Source: Ascaris suum
Taxonomy: Eukaryota > Nematoda > Chromadorea > Rhabditida > Ascarididae
Assembly: GCA_013433145.1 (NCBI GenBank)
Contig: CM024181.1
Coordinates: forward strand, 5,394,001-5,458,000
Reading direction: 5' to 3'
Length of the DNA stretch: 64,000 nt
Positions 27,857-40,888 of the stretch are shown here, piece after piece. The translations under genes and the position numbers were made by a program. Numbering within the stretch: position 1 is the first letter of the stretch; each line of letters begins with the position of its first letter. A model generated the notes under the pieces. It saw only the letters and a list, made by a program, of their open reading frames with translations, was not told the DNA's origin and made no database searches.

Positions 27857-27912
27857 CGTAAGGATGGCGAAATTTGAATGCTAGAAAGCATTCAAATTTC
27901 GCCATCATTACG
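27857..27912. repeat. 26-bp near-perfect hairpin with a four-base loop
   Basis: Left arm 27857-27882 (CGTAAGGATGGCGAAATTTG...) and right arm 27887-27912 pair at 25 of 26 positions around the loop AGAA. The stem is far longer than expected by chance. The loop is short for a microRNA precursor, so a cruciform/foldback element or a very recent inverted duplication is as likely as a small RNA. Confidence 0.75.
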
Positions 27913-28889
27913 ACCTGTACGTTGTCTGTTTGCATTATCCATTCTGCCAGTATGTAAATTTGTCTGACTATATATCAATTTTTATGTGTAACTATGATAG
28001 GCAGATGTTATGAATGTATAATGCTAATGTCGAACAAAGGATCTTTATTCGTTTTTTTTAAATATTTGAATGCAAGCAAAGAATTGCACGTAATATCTTC
28101 TTGCTTGTATTTGTCGAATTCGATACGAATGGGATGAAAAAATATGAAAAACTAGAAGGAAATATTAAAAGCTCTACTCAATATCACGTAGAAACTGAGA
28201 CTAGTGAAATATTGGTGTAGCTTTCGAGTGGATTCAATGGAATTTATAAGACATGAATTTGTTATGTTGCTATTAATTGTTGCATGATTATAGCAATTAT
28301 TGCAAAAATCAAGAAAATGATATCCGATGTATCATAAGCAAATAGTTTATGGGAAAATATAATAACAGAGGAAGGAAAAATGTGTGAAATGAGGGCACTC
28401 AAATGTGCAATTTAAGACGTTCTGCAATCTTATTGCAAATCCATTTTTGAATATTTTTCACAAAATTCTATTAAACTATTCAGCCTAACTCAAAATAATT
28501 AACTGCTTAATTACTTTTTTTTGAGAAATTCATAACAACGTCGATTTTGCATGACTTCCTTAATCACTACCTAATGACTGCATAACTCACAATAGCACTC
28601 ATAATTCATAACTAATTGCATTATCAACATTGAAAAATCCCTCAATTTTTAATTTCTGAAGTTATGCAACGATTCCATTTAACATATTAACTAATCGAAT
28701 GAATCCTAAATATTCGTAAAAGATGCAATCCAATTTTGCATGCATTTTTTTGCAATAAAATGCATCATAGCTTATATTTATTCAATTTTATTGTTGAATT
28801 CATACTTGTATGATCATTATCGAATGTTTATTTTTACTGCTATTACTGTTGTTATTTGGGCAATATTATTTGCAATACACACTGCTAAA

Positions 28890-29060
28890 TAACAGTGAAT
28901 ATTGCATTATTGAATAACGCTACTGAAAAATACTCATTGAAAAATTGTTGCATATTACTCTGTATATAAATATTGAATAACGATACTGAATAACGTTATT
29001 AAACAGTCGAATACTGTAAAATATTGCATTGTAACACTGAACAGCAGTCGAATAACACAA
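28890..29060. repeat. degenerate short repeat, TGAATAACG(N)TACTGAA motif
   Basis: Variants of TTGAATAACGCTACTGAAAA, GAATAACGATACTG, GAATAACGTTATTAAACAG and CGAATAACACAAACGAATAATG recur at irregular spacing. Non-coding. Confidence 0.45.
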
Positions 29061-30686
29061 ACGAATAATGTATCGTTGCACACTACTGAATATCATTGAT
29101 AGAGAAATAATTACACATCGTTATTGCTACCGTTTGTCATTGCATTGAGGTGTTTCACGCGACACTTTTAATGCGCTAAAGAAACCACTTCAGAAGGTGA
29201 TGCTTCATCAACATTTTTTTTGTATATCTCATCTCCATCTACCACTGCAATATCTACTGACTTAAAAAGGCTAGGCTGAGGACTGTTGTCGGGATCGTCA
29301 AGCTGAACTATCTCAGTAGAACATTTGCTGTCAAAAAATATTTGATTTGCTCACTTCATAAAATTCAACATTCCCTACAGCGATTTATTATTTTGTAGCA
29401 GTTCGTTATTGAAATAATAATGCGATATTTCCACCTGGTTAATTTTAGTGAAATTGACCAGCTCTTGTTGGCATCAGCATTGTAACATCTTGGCTAAGAT
29501 TTCCCCATTTCGCCATCCGCAAATGCAAAAGAGTTTTTGCAATGAAAAGCTGCTTTCACTGTGCTGTATGTGCATTGCACAGATTTCTACTTGAGCAATA
29601 TCTACGCCCATTACCATAATTTAGTACGGATGGAAGAGAAATATGTTGAAAACGAAACTAGTGAGGCCGCAACGTCGTGCAGTTTTGCATTCCAGCCCAT
29701 CACACCAGTCACTTGCCCATTTGTCGAAAAAAAAAAACTAAAAATTCATGACAATGCGTTTTCCTTTGAGATTGACCGGTTAATGAAGTCCTTAACTAAA
29801 AATGTATTTTGTGTCATACTTCAGTGCTTATGAAAGACATGTTATTTATAAATTTTAATGACATCTTCAAGAGTTTATATCTAATGCAGAGAGTGGTGAA
29901 CAGTAACAAAATTAGAAGCAGAGTAACATTTTATTGGTGAAGATTACAAGCATCGTCGTAATTTCTATGCCTGATAATTTGAATTGTGTGGACACATACA
30001 TAGGCACAGACGCAGCCTTGTTCTAATGCGCTTTCGAACATTTCGCAAAAATGCACAGAAGGTAATAAATACTGTAAATTTCTATGAATTCAGGCGACAG
30101 GTTTTTTTTTGCAATGCTGATGAATAGTGAATGCAGTTATATTTAATGGCGAAGTTTAGCACACATACTGAATGAAGTGTTGTTGTTCTTACTTAATCAC
30201 TGCTATGTATAGCGTTCGTTTAAGATGTCGGTTTGATGCGTTGCTAAACGTCGCTTTTATTCCTTGAAAAGAGAATAGCGGGCAAATGAAGAGATATGAC
30301 TGCAAGACAACAAACCGGTTTCATTGAGGCCCACTCGTTCATCGAACACAATTCTCTGCACTTTTGTGCCCTAAGTGTAATATAGTTCTCGAACACATTC
30401 AAATGGGTCTTAAATTAATTGTCAATCAAACTTCCACAATTGCGGGCATAATAAAGTATTACTGGCTAGAAACTAAAATGTACTTCCGTTGCATAGTTCT
30501 GTTAAGGCGGTTAAGTTTAATTCATATAGTTTAGTTCCATTGTAATGATAGTTTTACTAAAGTGGTTTAGCATTATTCAAGCTGTTTACTTTATTTGAAG
30601 TGGTTTAATTTTCTTCGAGTGGTTTCTTGGCACAGCTTATCTGTGTGCATATACGTATATGTATGTATGATATATCTATCTATATA

Positions 30687-30905
<219 letters not shown>

Positions 30906-32259
30906 CGTTGGCTAGCTGGCGCGAACTCGACGTTGACCCCTCATCTTCGAATGCATTTATAGATGCTTATTTAAATAGAAAAAATTTCAATGCACCTTAC
31001 ATCGGACCTATTTTAAGCCAATTAGGTGGAAAACGAAATGATTTTTTGCAGAAAATTTGTGCAAAAAGACCGATTGTTTGAGACACGGAAATATTTTTTT
31101 GCATAGCTATTTTTGCTAATAACTTCTGAAAATGGTTTATGGAGAGAGAGGAATGTGAGAAAATGTGTCCAGCCAAATTCTTTGCCATGGCGCTCCACTT
31201 GTTTTGTTTTGTCTAAATTCTCAGCATCAATGTTCAGGTAATTCGCCTCGAAAGAAACCCAGTCGTGATGTAAGAATGCTACCGGCGTTAAACAAGGAAC
31301 TTCGAGGCATTATATGATCAGGTCAGAGAATCATTCGCTTGTCTTTGATATGTGATAAGCTAGAAAACAAGAATAATATCAACTATTGCTGCACATAGCT
31401 CCTCATTTCCCATACTAAATTATGGTAGGTCATTTCATAAGGAGTTGTAATCCAACGAGGCAAGTAATGCATGCTATGAATTATTGGTTCACTAAGAACG
31501 TTTCTAACAAGCAAAATAATGTGTTGTTCATAAGATATCAACAAGGAGACGTGTTATAATAACAAGTTTTCCTGTTATTTTTGATACCTCATCACGTGCG
31601 CTCCATTGATTTTTCTTCTTGTCTACTCTTCTAATGAAAAATATTTCGCTCAATATTTTTAACGTTTATTACGTGTTTAGATTTGTATTTTAGCAATAAT
31701 TTTGTTATTTCATTTAATAAAAAAATGAAAAATTTGCTGCGATAATATTTTTGCTCAATTTAGCATTTTCTTTTTTTCAAATCTACTCAATAACTGTCGA
31801 ATTTAAGCACTCTATATCAATATGAAAATATATGTTCTAAGTAGTAACACTATTCAATATTTATCAGTAGCAATATTTTCTCTCACATTTAACGTTGAAA
31901 CCTATGCTGCCATCTAGAAGTTTTTGAAAAATTACCCGCAAAAAATATTTACGATATATGTTTATATAAGCTCTCTGGATAACAGGTAACAGTTTTCCAC
32001 AATTTTGTGGCAACTTTCATTAGAAGAAAATTTTGTTAAACTATGAGATAATATGAGATAATATAGTAGATTGTTTTTTTAAAGCGAAGATATTGACCAA
32101 TCAAAATGTGCAATAAAAATATAAGCACTTCGTTCAGGAAAGCAAATAACGATAAAGGGATTATTGCTTCTTCGCTAATCAAATCAACAAATCCACAAAA
32201 GGAGATATATTTTCTTATTTATAATTCCATATGTTGAAAGCACAATCTTCTTTTGACAG

Positions 32260-35200
32260 CGTTTCATCGACATCGAGTAACGGCTTGAGTAAGTATAAGC
32301 AGTTTTCATCGGCAAAAAACTCCTCGTTAACTTGAATAAGAAATCAATTAATTCAAAGAAATTTGCAATGAATTTTTCATTTTCTATTAATTTTCACTTC
32401 ATATCTCTTTGAAAACCACCATCAACGCTTATGTATTTCCATCATTTTTATGATATAGAATCACTTTTCAGCAATAATCACTATTATGTAAACGTTTCTT
32501 CGAAGCAAATGAAATTTTACTAAACGAATATAAATAAATTTTCTCATAACCGATAGTGTTTATGTGTGACGATTTGTGAAGTTTTCTCAATGATTCGAGT
32601 TATAGAGGCATTGAAATTGCTGATGTTGGTGAGGCGTTATTCAAGTGATGATATCTTATCATTGTTGTTTTCTCAGAAAAAAAATCTCCTGTTTATTGCC
32701 CTTGTGATTTTCAATTTTTTAAAAGGTATTATCATTGCCGATATTTCAAAAATAGTCCTTAACGTATGCGACGAGACAAGTGAACAACGCCTGTGGTTCA
32801 TTGACTCGGTCGTTAATTGTGTCCAAAGTATCAGATTGGTCTTTTAAGGAGGGCCTTTTTGTATGTGGGAGGGGGGGAGAGGGGGGTAGAGAGGTGGGTG
32901 GGTGGGATGAAAAAAGTCGAATTGCAGTGCAAAGATAGGTATCGTTATGAGACAAAGAGGCAGGTTTTTGCGTTGTTAAAGAACGATTCCTCTCCGTGGC
33001 GAGAAAGTAGAGGAATTTCTATTCAACGCAATTAGGCTCTTGAAGCATACTTTGCCCGAATCAGTGCTCATTAGGAAAACCGAAAATTTTCTCCATTTAG
33101 CAAAGTATCACTGAATTTCAACGCTAACGTAATGTGAATGCGAAAAGTACAACTAACAAAGAATTAACTATTCATAGTAAACATTTTTTTCAAAAACTTT
33201 ATAAAAAACGTGATGAACGGGGAGCGATTAAAAAATATTGATAATTTTGCAGAGAGAATTTTTCGCGTTCGGCAAGCTCAATGCTCATAATAATGTTTTC
33301 AGTGTTGTTTCCTGATTTTATTTGAGAGAAATTGCTAAATATTGCAATTTTTATAAGTACTGCAATAATTTCTCTCCAATTTTGGAGACTTCATGAAAAA
33401 TGCTAACAAAATGTTTATTTTCTAAATTGTTGTTATTTAAATATAGATCATTTAAGGCAATCACTTAATATTTTGAAAAATATTTCCACCTTCTATATTC
33501 ATTTATTAGCATTTAAGCCAATCCTTTCATATTTTTTCATAGATGTGTATAAAAAATTCAAAATTTATGACGAAAACATATTATTGTGTGATTTATCCCT
33601 TCCATAACTAAGGCACTGACGGCATCTAGCAATAAAAATATTAATGCGATATCAAATTTTTAAATTTTTGAGGCAGTAATAGTGACGCAACAAAATTTGC
33701 CACCGTTATTCTCACTTCTAATTTCCATGAAACAATATAATATACGAATGCAATATTTACTGTAATAGTTTTTATCGATATTGTAATATTTATTTGATAT
33801 AATATGATGCTTTATTGTTCTATTAAGGTAACAATGATGAATATGCATATCTTATCAGTGAACTGAAAAAAGCGAATATCATCAGAGATATATGGGTATG
33901 TCTAAGAAAAAACACTCAAAATTCGATGAAAGGAGCAGATTTTATTCAATGGATAACACATGAAAAACATATTAGTACGTTGTTTACTTTATTTATTATT
34001 TAATGGTATTGTTGTTTTGCTATGACTACAAAACTTTTGATTCAGAGAATGAAAGGTAATTATGTGTCTCACGTCCCCTTTGTTCCTTCCTACTAGTTCC
34101 CCACCCTCCCCCTCTTTTCTGCTCTCATTTTATTCCTTAACATGCACTCTTTCCTTTGGTGGCATACTGAACGGGAAAATTTTGCTAACTTGGACGGGTT
34201 GCAAATAGATTGAGAACATATACCCACATTAATAGAGTCAATATTTTTCTCGAGACAGTTATGTACGTAGTTTCTATGAATACAGTTATATAAGTCATAT
34301 ATGTTGTTTAGAGAAATCAGCGAATTTTCACTAACTCCACTGTTATTTCAGCTCATAATTACAGCAATGATTTTGCTAGGAATTTATGTATGAGGAAATT
34401 TCTTTTTTTCCTCTTCTGTGGTTTTTCAAACCAGTTGTTTACCTTAATTCAATTGCCCCCCCCCCCCCCGTATTGGCAGGATAAGGCATGTTGCGGTTTT
34501 AGACTTGCTATGCCGTCAGCCAGTTAGATATAGGAAAGGTATGTGGAAGACACATTAGAAGACGGAATGGGAATGTCTTTCTTTGCAGGCAAATTCATCT
34601 GCGATTAAAATACTAGAGGATTTGAATACAAACATAGCAACCTTTTCTCAGACCAATTTTTTTCGCTTCTTGATTTCAACGGGTTCGACAAGAGGTATCT
34701 GTCTTTACAGGCAGAGAAGAAGCGTTTCGGATTGGCACTGAATTGGTTCGGCGATATTTCGGACATCGCTTCAATAATAATGAAAGCTTTCAAGCTGACC
34801 GGTAAGCTTTGCTTTACTTGTAGCTTGGATTATTTGGTTGAATAAGTTTTATGACACGTCTTAAAATGACCAGTAAATTAAGGTCAGCAAAGAGGTGACC
34901 AATTTGCCTCTTCTCTAATGAACGATTTTGCTGCGAAAACTTCATGCACTCTGCTAAAACTGTTAATTGCGTAAATGCTCAAAATCTTTGATAAACGCTG
35001 TGCGCCGATTTATGAAAAAAAAGCAAAAAGTAGAATGAGTCAAATTGGCGAAAACGTTGCATATTTCAAATGCCTAAAATCTTTTGTGTGCTCCTTTATT
35101 CGTAAATCAATCATGTAATTTCTAAATGCACATGTATTCAATCCAGTTGATCTCATCTATCTTAGTAGCCGTATTTTAGCAATCAATATGACTTCATTCG

Positions 35201-38200
35201 TCAATGTTGTAATAGTTTCCTAACCAATAGTCACTTTTGATTCAGAGAGGTATATAAAAATCTATGTCGCAAATGAGTTTCCATGAAAATTCACTCTCGT
35301 CTTTATCGGGAGTTGAAATTATTGCTCGCTCGATTTGTTAATACTACCGATTAGCCTTTTAAAAAAATCTTTCAGTATTCCATTTCGAGATTTTTAAATT
35401 TCCATCATTTTTCCTTAATTTCTGCTGACATAGTAGCACTATATAAAACTTTTATAGTTTTTAACTGCAAGCGTGCAATTGAGAGATTTCCATTCGAATC
35501 GTTTCTGCCTTCCGAAGCTGATTTCAACCTCTCTCTTCGATTATCTCTCTGATTGTCCCACAGATCTATATTTATTTTCATTTTCATACAATTCAATATG
35601 TCAAGTTCACAAACAAAAACAATGGGAATAATCACAAAATTTCGCTGAATTTTGCTTATTAAGGATTTATCAACTTCGTGAAGAGGACAACATTCTTCCA
35701 TTGAATGCAGCTTCAAGTGGCACAGAGAGCCGTATTAGTGCTAGCGATATGAATAAAGCACTTATAGGCGCCCTCAAACCTATTTATCAAGAAATTGTTT
35801 CACCAGATGGAAAGGTTAGTGCGTTGAATTCAAGTCCAAATCATATGATTAATATATGTGATTTTAATTTTTACTTTGGGAAACCGGAACCATTTTGGAC
35901 TATTCGGGAAGGGGAAGGTAGAGCAAGATAGTAAGCAGATTGCTTGAATGGGCTACATGAGGTTTGCGAAATTATCCACCGTTGTCAAGTGTACTGTTAT
36001 CACTCCCCTCCTTTCTGCTCCCGTCATCCCTCTAGCCCATCTCTGAATGACGAGAGCGGACTAGCTCCTGTCTGAAATCAAAATCGCTGAGAGGTCTCAC
36101 CATGTTAACAGTAATTACGAATAACAGGCGTAAAATGTGAGGCAATCATTCAAAAGCAATCTATTTCGCTAACATAGAGATGAGTGTCACTACAGCACGA
36201 CAAAACTTCTTAGTCTACTTGAGTTTATCACTTTGACCGCATACAAACAGTGTCACCTTTTATAGTTTCAAATTCCCCGAAGTGTTCTCTTATTTTGAGC
36301 AAATCGATGCAGACGAACTATGCTTTAACGATAATGCCTGCATCGGCTCTTATTTCTCGATAGGAATTTCATCTTCCCCTCGTCTCCTTCTTCCCATCCC
36401 TCCAATCTTTCCTCCAATCCAACACTCTTCTTGTCACTGAATATTAGGATTTTAAAATTCTATGATATTTTTCGACGCACTTTTCGCAAGTAAAGCGCAA
36501 TCTCATTTCTTATTTCTATTGTACCCTCTTCATTTCAGACGATCAGCTATAGTGATTTCACGTCAAGTCAATATTACAATCACTATCTAGATGTAGCACA
36601 TCAATTGCAATATGTCGATATAACTGCAGCAACACGTAATGAGAAATTAGCTCTTTTCCTCAACGTTTATAACGTTATGATCATTCATATATTCGCTAAA
36701 TTTGATCCACCGAGGAATATTTGGATTCGCAGAAAGGTGAAAACTTTAACTAACTAACTTTTTTCTCTTATTCTGTATAACTTGCTAAAAATAATGTTCA
36801 TTATTTTTGCGACAAAAATCACAAATGTCGTTGCACTTGAAAATATAATGAAATTCTGTTTCATTGACAAGTTTTCAGGAAAAAAAATTTTCGTTTCTTA
36901 AAATCAGTCGCAGGTGAAGTTTCTTGCACATTCGAATTAAAATACAGTCCGTAATTGGTTTTCAGTACTGGTACGCTACATACTACGTGATTGGTGGTGA
37001 GTTATATTCACTGCAGTCGATATTAAATGGTATTTTACGTGGCAATCGGAAGGGCGTCGCTATGTTATGGCAGCCATTTGGGCCAGATGATCGACGTCTG
37101 AACGTATGCGAAAATAGTACTTCATAACATGACGGTTTCGTTCTTAAAAGCGATTTTTTTTCCGATGTGTGTTCTCTGGAGAAGTAACTGCCTCAGCAAG
37201 ATGGATATTTTTCGGCTTTTTACTATTTCTGTAGTTGTGATCAGTTGACTTCATGGAAAAATGCAAATGATTGTCCCTGCAGTATCGTTCGTGTTCCTCC
37301 GCGTGGCATGTACGCTGCCGAAATAAAATTTGCAAAACGTGTCGCAGACGAAGCCACCCCTGTGTGTATTTATGCTAATATGCATGTTTGTTTGTCTGTC
37401 CCGTCGAAATTGAAAGTTATTGATTTGCTGGGCATAATGAGCCACCGAATTACCCACATAGCCGAGAGAGGCAGAAACAGCACTAAGCGAGAAGCACTGA
37501 AGTGGGATAACTGAAAGCGATGTGAAGCGATATTATCAGTAATGAATGTCTCGTTCATCAAAGAAATGTGAATTAAAACAAATCCAATCCATCGAATGGC
37601 TCCACACGTTGATTTCCAGGCTACTCCATCACCCTGAAAAGGGGTATATGATGGAGAGTTAGAGGTTTTAATGCATCAAAATATCTATTTGCATTCTCCG
37701 TTTGTTGGAACGAATTTTGAATCCATCGGGCCAGAAGGCATGCCCTTTCGTAGAATATTGATTTATGTTATCGAACCAATCAAATTATAAGTGAGGTATT
37801 GCTATATATTGGCAGATTATGGAACTGCTTGGCTTATTAAGCACAAGTGCATTAGCACATTTCATTCTGACCCTTATGCTAGACTTTTGTATTCATTGAA
37901 ACAAAAAGTTGTCGATAATAATTAGACTGTAATTGAATTGCTAATTCGTTTCATCATTTAACGTAGCCACTTAATGTCATGCATCCACGTTTCAAGTTGT
38001 ATCTTAGTTGAATGTCCCTCCGAATGCATCAATCATAAATTTGTTCGGTTCGTTCTAGTTTTATGAATTTCAAAAACACCTTTGTGAATGGCAACTTTGC
38101 AAATTTCGCAAACTTCAATGAAATTGCAAGAGCAAGCTTCTATTTGAAATTGCAGTGTTTAATATTGCTTCAACTATCGCAAAAAATTGTTCATTTGCAA

Positions 38201-40382
38201 AGATAGAATTGTTCGAAGATATGTATCCAATTATTAATATTCTTATTCTTATGTATTTGTTTTAGTTAGCTATTCCTCTTCTCGAACCTTTGATCCACTT
38301 TGCGATCACTTCCGGAGCCAAGTCGACAAATCCACTCCGACTTTATACGACCACTGTAGGTATTTCATTTAGTTGCGTATTCTGGAATTTTTGCCGCAGC
38401 ATTCGAGAATGCAAAACTTGCGAGTAAGTAACTGTTAATGCATGGCTGCAAAATTATTTTTTCATTGATTAAAGCGAAGGAAATTCTCTGCTTCCACTAG
38501 GTTTTATTCGCTAATTCAAATCGTAATTCACTGATATCGTTTAAATCATAAAGAACTGATCAATTGGAATAAATTTTTAGTGAAACGATTTTAGTTAAAT
38601 CGATCTGATTTAATCAATAATTGCCGATCATTGAGATTTATTCAAATATTTCTAAATGAAAATATTGATTCAAAAGTTTGGCAGGAATTTTTATTACGAA
38701 AACGTTTCGCATTCATCAGACATCATGAGGATAATGTAATTGTTTAGCAACTTATCGTAAAAGATTCTCAATGATAAGAAAAGTTGTATCTCAATTTGAG
38801 AGAGAAGACAGAATTTAAAAAGTTGAGCAGCTGTTTTTTTTCTATTTTCTGCTTGTTTTCTTTCCAGTTGATTTCGAACGATTAACGCTCTTTTTGTTGC
38901 AGATGAGTTGACTTTATATTTTACGTGGAATTTTGATGAGTAATAATAAAATTAATCAATCGCTCAGTTACCATTCATTCACTAATGAAAATATTATCGA
39001 CAGCAAAAATCCAATGAATAAATCAATTATACCCCCCATAGCTTATCAGTGTTCACAGTTGAATTTTGGTATAAAAGTTGATACAACGGTCCGATTCGGT
39101 CTTCAGAGAAACTTCAAACATACGATGCAAATTTCTTATCGAATTGAAGTGTTGCCATGTGAAGTGCGTTATGAGAGAAGACATGTTTAGAATGTTATTG
39201 AAGAGATGAGGCATGCAGCAATCGAGTTTCTCGAATCCAAGGAGAATTTTAGTGTTGATCTCAAACACAGAATAATCTGCATATCGAAAATTTTCAAATG
39301 GTACGCCGAGGATTTTGGTGGAAGCACAACAGAGGTATAAAACTGTCTTTCGCTTTATTGCACTAATTCACAAAATTGCTCAATGAAGCGCTATCGAGCA
39401 ATAAACTTTGTTTGCAGGAATGTACGAACTATCGACAGTTGAATTGTTTCCTGGGGTAAGAGAGGAAGTAGGGCAGTGAACAGGAACGTCAAGCTTGTCT
39501 TAGATAGTAACTATGGAAAATCTTACACATCACGTAAGATTTCAGATATTTTTTACAACAACCCATCGCTATTCCTCTTCCTGCGTTATATCTATCACAA
39601 ATAGCTCGAAACTTCAAGAAAAATCTCTTTCGTTCAGAAAATGACCACCAATTTATTCGCTTAGAAAAGAATCATGCCAAATTCGCTGAGTATAAATCAG
39701 GGAGATATTGTGAAATTCAATTCAAATGTTCTCAAGGAGGAGATACTTCGTAGAGATTTAACATCGACATTTTTGCTATACGATTACTACTTACGAATGA
39801 CATCTAGTGAATGTGAGGCGAATCTTGTTTAATGAATTAAAATCTTTACGTTTTCTTAAGCGTCAACTGAACTAGAGATCATCAAAGCCTTCGCATTTCA
39901 TTTTCGATAGCAGTCAACCAGTTAGCAGAGAATTTTCGTCATTGGCAAGTTTCGCTTGTCCATCTACGAGGTTCTACTTGTGATGTTTTCTCGGAGATAT
40001 TTTTTAAAAATTGCTATATCAATCTTGTCTAATAGAAAAAATTTCTGAACAAAAAACGACTCTTGTTGATTTTTGACGATTATTTTCTTGTTATTTTTTT
40101 AATTGTTCAGAAATTCTATTGTCATTCCTTCGATGATGTAAGCGATTAATTAATCATCATTTCTTTAACTTATGTGACCGTTAACAAGAATTTATTGGAA
40201 AGAATATAAGAATATTTGGGTTTGATCTTCTAATTAAGGTTTGATCCTTTACAGATCATAAAGTGGATATCAAGACTACTGGAACAAAGTAAAAACGGAA
40301 ATTACTCTCACGGATAGCTGATTCGGGGGCTTTCAGAATTGAATACATCAATTACGATTGGTCGCACAATTCAGACCGATAA
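32260..40382 (+). CDS. DEP-like plus DUF547 domain protein (5' end missing)
   Basis: Exons: 32260-32288, 33828-33895, 34589-about 34694, 34711-34801, 35664-35814, 36539-36736, 36966-37103, 38266-38355, 39191-39334, 40255-40382. Phases agree at every junction except the two noted. Exons 3-5 read as the second half of a DEP domain (NFFRFLISTG, then REEAFRIGTELVRRYFG, then RIYQLREEDN.LPLN). Exons 6-10 are DUF547: KLALFLNVYNVMIIH; YVIGGELYSLQSILNGILRG; PLIHFAITSGAKS; ISKIFKWYAEDFG; and the closing RIEYINYDWSHN. In known proteins DEP-DUF547 often follows a glutaredoxin domain; I did not find one here. The biochemical role of DUF547 is not known to me. Oddities: only 16 bases (or 28) separate exons 3 and 4, and the last exon needs one extra A in the AAAAA run at 40291-40295 to read through to YDW. 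Intron 1 spans a membrane-like ORF (32566-32847) that I do not count. Confidence 0.85.
37104..38265. other. intron of the DUF547 gene
   Basis: Carries a plus ORF at 37245-37514 that is out of family context; the flanking DUF547 exons join in phase 0 without it. Confidence 0.6.
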
Positions 40383-40888
40383 GCGCAAAATATCCGGTAT
40401 TTAGTGAAATTACTAAGACACGTCATTTGTGCAGCAAAGTTATACCACATTCTAAGTTCATAACGTGTTTGAAATGAATGTGGGTCGCTGAATCCCAGCA
40501 ACGTGAATTTACTTCTGTTGTGGAAATGAACACTTCAGTTTTTTTTTTTTGCTTTTTCTGCTATCCATGTTTATGAAATTCACTCTCGATGTATAGCACC
40601 TCCACCTGTATCGCCTATGCGTGCCAATATGATGTACTTGCGTTTGCATACTTTACACTGCCGAACAACAAGTAGGTTATCCACTAAGGGATCCTGTGAA
40701 GAGTGGAAAAGAGGCTTAAATAACCGATGTCATCTTCTCATGAATTTTGTTATGATGTGCTTAATGAGCTTTCCTGTTGAGTGATTTTTTGCTATACGAA
40801 TTCGTAATTCTGAGAGTACATGCTATTCGTTGAACGATACATATCATAAGTGAATAATAAAAAAGCGCATTTATTCAGTTTACGTCGA

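Noticed and set aside
32566..32847. Membrane-like 93-codon plus ORF
   Set aside because: Lies in an intron of the DUF547 gene whose flanking exons join in phase without it; no family and no clear splice sites.
37245..37514. 89-codon plus ORF between DUF547 exons
   Set aside because: Breaks the expected DUF547 order; flanking exons at 37103 and 38266 already match the family without a gap.
38933..39190. 85-codon plus ORF before a DUF547 exon
   Set aside because: The exons ending 38355 and starting 39191 join to a continuous family pattern, so this is intron.
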